A stretch of 64,000 bases of DNA, taken from positions 193,877-257,876 of the forward strand of contig DACB01000016.1 in NCBI GenBank assembly GCA_002494495.1. The letters are read 5' to 3'. Of the stretch, positions 57,628-64,000 are shown in pieces. Position 1 is the stretch's first letter, and each line of letters starts with the position of its first letter. The notes beneath the pieces were generated by a model. It made no database searches and was not told the DNA's origin. It saw only the letters and a list, made by a program, of their open reading frames with translations. Made by a program: the position numbers and the translations under genes. This DNA comes from Methanobacterium sp. UBA294. Lineage in GTDB: Archaea; Methanobacteriota; Methanobacteria; Methanobacteriales; Methanobacteriaceae.

Positions 57628-59031
57628 CTAACCTTTCATCTGCTTCACAATATTTTCTGCCGCTTTTTTAGCCAGGGAGTTTATATTTAATATAGGTGGT
57701 TTTCCTGGTGCCCGTTGAATTACACTGGCATCAGCAATGTATAAACCTTTAATCTCAGTTTCCAGTGATTTATCTACCACCCTTCCTACGGCTGCTGTAC
57801 CTCCAGGATGTGCTCCTCTTATTGGAGTGCTGACTATGCTGGACTCATCAACCCCTGCCTCCAGAAGTATCTCTGCAGCTTTATCATATCCATCCATTAA
57901 ATATTTTGCATCGTTGATGGTCAGTTTTTTTTCAATTGATCCATCTTCCAGGATTTTTCCATTGGATTCATCGGCAATTTTCACCATTATTCCCAAAACA
58001 TCCTCATTTTTCGCAGGATATCCCTTCTCCTGTAATAACTGTACCAGTTGGGCGGAGAAGTGCGGTGATAGGAAATAATGTTCGAATTCTGATTTTATTC
58101 CCATGGGCAGTTCAGTGTTTAAGCCGGCGTTGTTCATGTATCCACCCACAGTTATAAACAGATCCACAAAGAGTCCTTCACCTACACCACTTGTTATTCC
58201 TGTATTGCGTAGTATATGCGGCGTATTAAGCGAACCGGCAGATAATACTACATTTTTAGCTTTAAATTCCTTTATCTGCCCATCTGCTGTTTTTCCTTCT
58301 ACTCCTGTCACCTTACTGTTTTGATGAAGAACCTTTGTAACCTCAAAATCTTCAATTAATGTGGCCCCCTTTGTTACTGCTTCATTAATAAAATGGCTGG
58401 CTTCCCATTTAGCATCTAAAGGACAGCCGTTTATGCATAAACCGCAGTTGTTACATTTTTCGAAGTCAATAAACTTGGGCATGGCCTCAACCATGTACCC
58501 CAGTTTCTCAGCGGCTTTAGCTATCTTTATAGTAGCAGGACCGATGAATTTGCGGGGGATATAACTGACCTCTATATCGCTGTTGTTTTCCATTAGTTCT
58601 TCTAATTGGTTTAGATCACGGGGTTTTTGATAGGAAATATCAGAGTTATGATTGCTTTCTGAATCATGATTTCTAACAGAATCATGGTTGCTATCAGAAT
58701 CATGGTCACATGCGCTGTAGGAATAGCATGCATTGGCCAGGGTTACAGTTGTGGTACCACCCATACCTTCCACATGCATTAATTCTGCAGGAAAATTAAA
58801 AAATTCATAATTAGCCTTAGTTTTAGGATTTTTATCCCTTGATATTTTATTAAAATCTATATTATTTGATTTTAAATCAATGCTGGTTGTTATTATATGG
58901 TTTGTTGCTGTTCCAGCCTTGTATGATGTGCCCTTTTCCAGTATAAGGACATTCAATCCTTTATTTGAAAGTTCTTTAGATACTGTAGAACCACCAGCAC
59001 CAGTGCCTATAACTATTGCATCATATATCAT
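57628..59031 (-). CDS. GMC-type flavin oxidoreductase with a ferredoxin-like motif
   Basis: A 467-residue FAD enzyme. The N-terminal dinucleotide fold is VIGTGAGGSTVSKELSNKG, and the C-terminal GAHPGGTAAVG with LYIADASVIQRAP is typical of GMC oxidoreductases. In the middle CNNCGLCINGCPLDAKWEA carries a ferredoxin-like Cys cluster, a feature of some archaeal members. An internal low-complexity stretch (HDS/SNH repeats, coded by 18-bp DNA repeats) sits near residue 110. It precedes the thiF-hdr operon on the same strand. Substrate unknown. Confidence 0.85.
   Translation of the reverse strand: MIYDAIVIGTGAGGSTVSKELSNKGLNVLILEKGTSYKAGTATNHIITTSIDLKSNNIDFNKISRDKNPKTKANYEFFNFPAELMHVEGMGGTTTVTLANACYSYSACDHDSDSNHDSVRNHDSESNHNSDISYQKPRDLNQLEELMENNSDIEVSYIPRKFIGPATIKIAKAAEKLGYMVEAMPKFIDFEKCNNCGLCINGCPLDAKWEASHFINEAVTKGATLIEDFEVTKVLHQNSKVTGVEGKTADGQIKEFKAKNVVLSAGSLNTPHILRNTGITSGVGEGLFVDLFITVGGYMNNAGLNTELPMGIKSEFEHYFLSPHFSAQLVQLLQEKGYPAKNEDVLGIMVKIADESNGKILEDGSIEKKLTINDAKYLMDGYDKAAEILLEAGVDESSIVSTPIRGAHPGGTAAVGRVVDKSLETEIKGLYIADASVIQRAPGKPPILNINSLAKKAAENIVKQMKG
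58640..58711. repeat. 18-bp in-frame tandem repeat in the GMC gene
   Basis: Four 18-base units at 58640, 58658, 58676 and 58694, consensus near TCAGAATCATGATTGCTA on the plus strand. They code for six-residue units rich in His, Asp, Ser and Asn. They are in frame, so the enzyme stays intact. Confidence 0.9.
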
Positions 59032-59205
59032 GGGTTTTCACTTAAAGAACTGATTTTTCGCGATTTTTATGTTTTTGGCTATCAATGATTACTAATTATT
59101 CTATTTTTTAGAGTGGTTTTGTTGGTATATATATTTGTTACCCATACTTAATAAAGTAACCTATGGTTAATAAAATTGAAATTCAATTGTTTAGTTTTTT
59201 TAGTG

Positions 59206-60585
59206 TTATTTATCTTCTAATATAATATCTAATTCTTTTAATTTACTTCTAATTAAATCTGAGAGTTCCCAGTCTTTCTTTTCTCTGAGCTTATTTCTTA
59301 CTTCCACTATAACATCAAGTAAATCTTCGCTTTTATCATCGGTGTAAACCTTCCCTGAAAAATCAACACCCAATATGGATCCTGTCTCGATTAAAAAGTT
59401 TTTAATAGTTTTTAACATAGATTTAGAGATGTTATCTATATCTAATTCTCGATTTACATCCCGTATGTAATTGAAGATTATAGATAATGCTTCCGGGGTA
59501 TTGAAATCATTGTCCATTGCCTCTATAAATTGATTTTTTGTCTCAGTCAATTTATCATTTAATTCATTGTCATTGTTAATTGTTTCGGGTATATCTGATT
59601 CTATTGCATCATCAATGGTTTTTATCACTTTATATATCCTTTCTATACTGTTTTTTGCTTGTTCCAGTGTAGTTTTACTGAAATCAATTGGACTGCGGTA
59701 GTGGGTGGATAGCACGAAAAATCGGAAAGTTTCTGGATCATGATTTTTTAGCATGTCCCGAATGGTTATGAAGTTGCCCAGGGACTTGGACATCTTCTCC
59801 CCACTAACATTTAGAAATCCGGTGTGCATCCAATACCGTACCAGGGGTGATTTTCCAGATGCTGATTCCATCTGGGCAATTTCTGCCTCGTGATGAGGGA
59901 AGATCAGGTCTAACCCACCACCGTGGATATCATATTGCTGCCCTAAATATTCCTCAGTGATGGCAGTGTCTTCTATGTGCCAGCCCGGCCTACCTTTACC
60001 CCATGGAGAATCCCAGTATGGTTCTACATCCTTCTTCTTCCACAATGCAAAATCTCCTGGATTTCTTTTTTTACTGTCCGGACTCACCCGGTGTATGTTT
60101 AAATCCTCTACATTACGATGGGATAAGTTTCCAAATTCAGGAAACTTTGATTCATTGAAATAAACCCCTGTTTCTGTTTCATATGCAAATCCTTTATCCA
60201 TTAAAGTTTCAATTTGAACAATTATCTCAGATATGTGCTCAGTTGCCCGAGCATATAGATTCACACGATCCACACCTAAAGCTTGCATATCTTCCAGGTA
60301 TCTCCTCTCAAAATAGCGTGCTAAATCAATTGGAAAGACATCCAGTTCAGATGCCCTGTTGATGATTTTATCTTCAATGTCAGTGATGTTCTGCAGGTAG
60401 AACACAGAATATCCTTTGTATTCTAAATAGCGGGCAATTATATCGAAGGATATATAAGTCCGGGCATGGCCTATATGGGAATCATCGTAAACTGTAGGTC
60501 CGCATACAAATAATTTAATCCTGTTTCCCTGAATAGGCTGGAATTTTTCCTTTTTCCTACTCATGGTGTTATAAATTTTTAACAT
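59206..60585 (-). CDS. cysS: Cysteine--tRNA ligase
   Basis: Class I synthetase that charges tRNA-Cys. Motifs: zinc-site FVCGPTVYDDSHIGHART containing HIGH, the EKMSKSLGN signature (KMSKS), and WHIEDTAITEEYLG. About 459 residues, normal. The ATG at 60585 (protein begins MLKIYNT) is chosen over an upstream ATG at 60615. tRNA-Cys lies upstream on the same strand, 43 bases away, so both are probably transcribed from the promoter with the palindromic operator. Confidence 0.95.
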   Translation of the reverse strand: MLKIYNTMSRKKEKFQPIQGNRIKLFVCGPTVYDDSHIGHARTYISFDIIARYLEYKGYSVFYLQNITDIEDKIINRASELDVFPIDLARYFERRYLEDMQALGVDRVNLYARATEHISEIIVQIETLMDKGFAYETETGVYFNESKFPEFGNLSHRNVEDLNIHRVSPDSKKRNPGDFALWKKKDVEPYWDSPWGKGRPGWHIEDTAITEEYLGQQYDIHGGGLDLIFPHHEAEIAQMESASGKSPLVRYWMHTGFLNVSGEKMSKSLGNFITIRDMLKNHDPETFRFFVLSTHYRSPIDFSKTTLEQAKNSIERIYKVIKTIDDAIESDIPETINNDNELNDKLTETKNQFIEAMDNDFNTPEALSIIFNYIRDVNRELDIDNISKSMLKTIKNFLIETGSILGVDFSGKVYTDDKSEDLLDVIVEVRNKLREKKDWELSDLIRSKLKELDIILEDK

Positions 60586-60626
60586 GTTTATCTGGTAGTG
60601 TTTAAAATGAATCAATTTTACTTACA

Positions 60627-60699
<73 letters not shown>

Positions 60700-60710
60700 T
60701 GAATGTATAT

Positions 60711-60726
60711 ATTAACGATTGTTATT
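60711..60726. promoter_or_regulatory. Palindromic operator A near tRNA-Cys transcription start
   Basis: ATTAACGATTGTTATT contains the core TAACGATTGTTA, matching TAACNATNGTTA. It covers the transcription start expected about 25 bases after the tRNA-Cys TATA box at 60742-60749 (minus strand). Confidence 0.6.
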
Positions 60727-60729
60727 TTA

Positions 60730-60745
60730 TTTAACAATTGTTATA
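60730..60745. promoter_or_regulatory. Palindromic operator B at tRNA-Cys TATA box
   Basis: TTTAACAATTGTTATA with the perfect core TAACAATTGTTA. It overlaps the minus-strand TATA box TTTATATA at 60742-60749, so binding would hinder TBP and repress tRNA-Cys-cysS. Confidence 0.65.
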
Positions 60746-60802
60746 TAAATATTTTACTTTAAGTAAATTCTGTTAAATATGGTTAATCTCTTAAATAATA
60801 TT

Positions 60803-60834
60803 ATGTAACTGAATTATGATGTAACTGAATTATG
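60803..60834. repeat. Perfect 16-bp tandem duplication
   Basis: ATGTAACTGAATTATG occurs at 60803-60818 and again at 60819-60834 without change. It lies between the two divergent promoter regions. No coding sense. Confidence 0.9.
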
Positions 60835-60913
60835 CATTTTATGTTTTAATAATGGAATAAAAATTTATTTAATTAACCTAATAGAATAAATTTTAAATAT
60901 TAAATCATTAAAG

Positions 60914-60973
60914 GATTTAGAATTATAATTAAGGAATTAAAACGATTTAAAATTATAATTAATGAATCAATTA
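60914..60973. repeat. 30-bp imperfect tandem repeat
   Basis: Copies at 60914-60943 and 60944-60973 share GATTTARAATTATAATTAA; a partial third copy follows up to about 60988. Purely AT-rich, with no ORF. Confidence 0.75.
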
Positions 60974-61033
60974 ATAGTTTAGAATTTTAGATGTTGATTT
61001 ATAGCATTATTAAGAATTCACGAATAAATTATA

Positions 61034-61049
61034 TATAACTATCGTTATA
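61034..61049. promoter_or_regulatory. Palindromic operator C, distal to iscS
   Basis: TATAACTATCGTTATA overlaps a TATA-like TTATATATAA at 61029-61037. It may mark a second, distal iscS promoter or an unannotated RNA starting near 61058. Confidence 0.6.
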
Positions 61050-61152
61050 ATATTATAATTAAAAAAACTTTCCTACAGTTTATTATTAATATAGAAGTTT
61101 AAGAGAGAGTCTGGAAGTTTTTACGATAGGGATACATTTATAAAGTTAACTA

Positions 61153-61168
61153 TATAACAATTGTTATA
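61153..61168. promoter_or_regulatory. Palindromic operator D at the iscS promoter
   Basis: TATAACAATTGTTATA, a perfect 16-bp palindrome. TATA box TTTATAAA at 61137-61144 predicts transcription start near 61165, inside the site. This leaves about 210 bases of leader before the iscS start codon. Confidence 0.7.
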
Positions 61169-61374
61169 TTTTTTATGTGGTTTAACTAACCCCAAAAGAA
61201 ATAGAGGAGACGAAGTACCCTGCTTGCTTGAAATTATAAATGATAATCTTGTACAATTAATTTATATTATAACCTAAATTTAGGATATGGAGATATTTTT
61301 AAAAACCTTAATCTAGGGAAAACAAGATAATATATGGTTGAATTATTTTTATTAAAAAAAATAGAGGTATTAAA

Positions 61375-62538
61375 ATGATTTACTTGGATCATTCCGCCAC
61401 ATCCCCAGTTGACCCGAAAGTATTTAAAGCTATGGAACCCTACTTTGTGGATTCCTTTGGAAATGCATCAACCCTGTACTCCTTAGGTAGGGAAGCCAGG
61501 AAAGTTATGGAAGAAAACAGGAAAATGGTAGCTTCTTTAATAGGGGCTAATCCCGATGAGATAATATTCACCAGCGGTGGTACAGAATCAGATAACATAG
61601 CCATTAAAGGCACAGCCTACCGTTTAAAAGATAAGGGCAACCATATAATAACCAGCAATATAGAACATCCCGCAGTTGATGAGACCTGTAAATATCTAGA
61701 GAAAAAAGGTTTTAATGTCACTTATCTGTCTGCTGGAGAAGATGGAATTGTATCTGTTTCGGACCTACAAGATGCAATCACAGATGAGACAATCCTAATT
61801 ACCATAATGCATGCCAACAATGAAATTGGTACTATTCAACCAATTAATGAGATCGGAGAAATAGCACGAGAGCATAAGATAATTTTCCATACCGATGCCG
61901 TGCAGAGTGTGGGTAAAATCCCGGTAGATGTTAACCAATTGAATGTGGACATGCTATCGCTGTCAGCCCATAAACTCTACGGACCTAAAGGCATAGGTGC
62001 TCTGTACGTTAAAAGGGGCGTAAGGTTGGAACCTATACTTCACGGAGGAGGCCATGAAAAGGGAATCAGGCCGGGCACAGAAAATGTAGCCGGTATAGTG
62101 GGACTGGGTAAAGCATGCCAGATAGCAAAGGAAAACCTGGAGGAAACAGAGCAGTATGTGACCTCCATCAGGGATGAGATTATAGAAAAGGTGTTATCTG
62201 AGGTTGAACAATCCTATCTTAATGGACACTCCACAAAAAGACTGCCCAACAATATAAACTTCAGATTCAAAAGCATAGAAGGAGAATCACTTGTTTTACA
62301 TTTAGATGCTAAGGGGATAGCTTCGTCCACTGGATCTGCCTGCTCATCTAAAAAGCTGGAGCCGTCGCATGTGCTATTGGCCCTGGGGCTCGAGGAAGTG
62401 GACGCCCATGGATCACTGCGTTTAACTCTGGGGAAAGAAAATAAGAAAGAAGAAATAGATTATATAGTGAAATCCATAAAAGACGCCGTTGAAACACTTA
62501 GAAAGTTATCACCATTATGGTGTCAAGTGGAGCAATAA
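61375..62538 (+). CDS. iscS: Cysteine desulfurase
   Basis: PLP enzyme that releases sulfur from cysteine for Fe-S clusters and other uses. The PLP lysine is in SLSAHKLYGPKGIGALY, and the mobile-loop cysteine is in TGSACSSKKLEPSHVL. It begins MIYLDHSATSPVDPKVF. 387 residues, normal for NifS/IscS. An AGAGGT lies close to the ATG. iscU follows after 49 bases, so both are one unit. The upstream promoter carries palindromic operators. Confidence 0.96.
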   Translation: MIYLDHSATSPVDPKVFKAMEPYFVDSFGNASTLYSLGREARKVMEENRKMVASLIGANPDEIIFTSGGTESDNIAIKGTAYRLKDKGNHIITSNIEHPAVDETCKYLEKKGFNVTYLSAGEDGIVSVSDLQDAITDETILITIMHANNEIGTIQPINEIGEIAREHKIIFHTDAVQSVGKIPVDVNQLNVDMLSLSAHKLYGPKGIGALYVKRGVRLEPILHGGGHEKGIRPGTENVAGIVGLGKACQIAKENLEETEQYVTSIRDEIIEKVLSEVEQSYLNGHSTKRLPNNINFRFKSIEGESLVLHLDAKGIASSTGSACSSKKLEPSHVLLALGLEEVDAHGSLRLTLGKENKKEEIDYIVKSIKDAVETLRKLSPLWCQVEQ

Positions 62539-62587
62539 ATTTTTTAATTTTATCCGGACAGTCAGATAAAAAAAGGGTGTATGTAAC

Positions 62588-62962
62588 ATGTATAGTGAGA
62601 AAGTAATGGATCATTTTTCAAATCCTCGGAATGTAGGAGAAATCGAAGAAGCTGATGGAATAGGAACCGTTGGAAATCCAACGTGTGGAGACCTGATGAC
62701 CATCTACATCAAGGTTAAAGATAACATCATTGAAGATATAAAATTTAAAACCTTTGGATGTGGTGCGGCTATTGCAACCAGCAGCATGGTAACCGAGCTG
62801 GCCATGGGTAAGACCATTGAAGAAGCCTTAGAAATTACCAGGAACGATGTGGCCAATGAACTGGAAGGCCTGCCTCCAGTTAAGATGCACTGTTCCAACC
62901 TTGCAGCAGATGCGCTGCATGCAGCTATAGATGATTATAAGAAAAAATTAGCTGAAAAATAA
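62588..62962 (+). CDS. iscU: Fe-S cluster assembly scaffold (IscU/NifU N-terminal type)
   Basis: Scaffold that assembles clusters from IscS sulfur and iron. The 124-residue protein has the three ligand cysteines in GNPTCGD, FGCGAAIATSS and KMHCSNLAADAL, plus the Asp next to the first Cys. It lacks the NifU C-terminal and central domains. A second, small ORF on the other strand is a shadow. It shares the iscS promoter. Confidence 0.96.
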   Translation: MYSEKVMDHFSNPRNVGEIEEADGIGTVGNPTCGDLMTIYIKVKDNIIEDIKFKTFGCGAAIATSSMVTELAMGKTIEEALEITRNDVANELEGLPPVKMHCSNLAADALHAAIDDYKKKLAEK

Positions 62963-63056
62963 ACTTAAATTTCTTTATTTTTAATTATTACTAACCCATA
63001 TTCTTTATCTTATAATATTTTCAAATTTATTTTCTATTTAATCCCTAAATCTCTTT

Positions 63057-63695
63057 TTAACCCTGCTCTAATCGTCTTATAGCTTCATCAAATAAAATAA
63101 TTGATTTTTCTAATATTAACATAACCGAATAATTACAGGAATGGCGTAGATTAATTATATTACGGGTCTTACCTCCAGAATCAATAAGCACTAGAGGATA
63201 GCTTCTGCAGACCTGAGGCCTGGAATCATATATTCCGCAGCGGTTGGTTTCTGGATCAATGTATTTACATGGTTTAATGTCTTTTAGCTCATAATGTCCC
63301 GGGTACTGCTTGTTAGGAATAATTCCATCTTTAAGATCTGGATTGAATGTTAGAAGTACGTTCAATTCATCTTTATGAATAAATATCGATTCCGATTCCC
63401 TGCAGCATCTGCCACAGATAGTGCACCATTCCTGATGTTCCTGTGCAATCTCATAATTTGAAGGACCATCCAGTACATCTAAGCCAAGGATGTCTGCCAG
63501 TTCAATTATTTCCTTAAGGTCGGCTTTAGTAACCCCCAACTTTTTATACTTTTTAATGGATCTCTTCTTCTTCAACCTCTTAAAAACAGCTTTTTCCAGG
63601 AGTTCAATCTCTTCAGCAGAATTTTCATCCGAATCAATGGCCTTTCTGCGTATGTCTAAAAACACGTCCCTGTCTATCAGTAAATCTCTTAACAT
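63057..63695 (-). CDS. YkgJ-family cysteine cluster protein
   Basis: A protein of about 212 residues with a Cys-rich zinc or iron binding region: CTICGRCCRESESIFI near the middle, then PCKYIDPETNRCGIYDSRPQVCRSYP. It matches the YkgJ/FliB-like family (COG0727). The N-terminal 90 residues are helical and charged. The start is unsure among 63704, 63701 and 63695; I take the ATG at 63695, which has GTGAT upstream. Its role is unproven; the family is thought to chelate metal. It is convergent with iscU. Confidence 0.85.
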   Translation of the reverse strand: MLRDLLIDRDVFLDIRRKAIDSDENSAEEIELLEKAVFKRLKKKRSIKKYKKLGVTKADLKEIIELADILGLDVLDGPSNYEIAQEHQEWCTICGRCCRESESIFIHKDELNVLLTFNPDLKDGIIPNKQYPGHYELKDIKPCKYIDPETNRCGIYDSRPQVCRSYPLVLIDSGGKTRNIINLRHSCNYSVMLILEKSIILFDEAIRRLEQG

Positions 63696-63793
63696 AATCA
63701 TCACGAAGTAAATATGGAATTGTAATCCTTCACTTAAACATTTTTATATTCCTTGACCCTACTAAATAACTTCAAGAATTAGGAGTTCAAATT

Positions 63794-64000
63794 TTGTTGT
63801 ACAGAAAACTAGGAAAAACAGGTGAAAAAGTATCCATACTTGGTTTTGGATGCATGCGGCTTCCAGTAATTGATGGTAACCCTGAAAAAATAGATCCACA
63901 TGCCACAGAGATGCTCCATTACGCCCTTGAGCATGGTGTTAATCTTTTTGACACCGGTTATTCGTACCACAGCTCCTCTGCATCTCAAAGTGGGCAAAGT
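63794..64000 (+). CDS. Aldo/keto reductase, partial (cut by window end)
   Basis: The first 69 codons of a plus-strand ORF that runs off the window. The start is TTG at 63794 (AGGAG eight bases upstream). It reads LYRKLGKTGEKVSILGFGCM and HYALEHGVNLFDTGYSYHS, the N-terminal motifs of the aldo/keto reductase family (NAD(P)H-dependent). Many methanogen members carry a C-terminal ferredoxin-like domain, which cannot be checked here. Confidence 0.85.
   Translation, partial: MLYRKLGKTGEKVSILGFGCMRLPVIDGNPEKIDPHATEMLHYALEHGVNLFDTGYSYHSSSASQSGQS

Noticed and set aside
61224..61277. Cys leader peptide ahead of iscS
   Set aside because: The only start (TTG at 61224) is 14 bases after GAGGAG, too far; the cysteine codon lies outside the ORF from that start.

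Overview
The window comes from a methanogenic archaeon of the Methanobacteriales, most likely Methanobacterium or a close relative. Signs are low-GC DNA, GGAGGTGA-type ribosome sites with frequent TTG/GTG starts, TTTATATA-type TATA boxes, an HMf-type histone, class III (EppA-type) prepilin leaders, an archaeal PheS, archaeal CoA-pathway phosphopantothenate synthetase, heterodisulfide-reductase subunits and many families typical of methanogens (UPF0200, UPF0201, DUF2121, DUF2101). No insertion sequence, prophage, CRISPR array or rRNA was seen.

Layout. 0-10 kb is housekeeping: pheS, a CitG-like gene, hemB, a HhH-GPD glycosylase, small genes, aroC, tRNA-Thr, an MBL hydrolase, DUF2121 and DUF362. 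10-17 kb carries a bacterial-type uvrA-uvrB pair divergent from uvrC. 17-21 kb has a REC-PAS signalling protein, a KaiC-like ATPase, a Rieske protein and an M42 peptidase. 21-28 kb is a cell-surface cluster: a canonical class III pilin facing a plus-strand run of four pilin-like or adhesin-like proteins, three of which have a variant leader, followed by membrane proteins. A further class III pilin and the A24 prepilin peptidase lie at 32-34 kb. 28-31 kb holds Dph6, UPF0201/UPF0200 and phosphopantothenate synthetase. 34-41 kb holds pyrG, apgM, hom, an ACT protein, gatC, an AsnB-like protein lacking its glutaminase cysteine, and a histone.

41-63 kb is rich in sulfur and cysteine functions: cysK-cysE-HTH regulator, a NifX-like protein, a MalY-type C-S lyase, a MoaD-like sulfur carrier, an unusual HdrA-HdrB-HdrC set with an E1-like ThiF/MoeB protein and a GMC oxidoreductase, cysS with tRNA-Cys, and iscS-iscU. 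The strongest novel signal is a 16-bp palindrome, consensus TATAACNATNGTTATA, found at the promoters of three units (cysK-cysE-regulator; tRNA-Cys-cysS; iscS-iscU), overlapping the TATA box or predicted transcription start each time. I infer a cysteine/Fe-S regulon, with the Cys-rich HTH protein encoded after cysE as candidate regulator.

The second notable point is the Hdr locus: HdrA carries a C-terminal MvhD-like domain with no cysteines, and HdrB lacks one cysteine of the CCG motif of its distal cluster. Many intergenic regions also carry short tandem duplications (14 to 36 bp) just upstream of genes.
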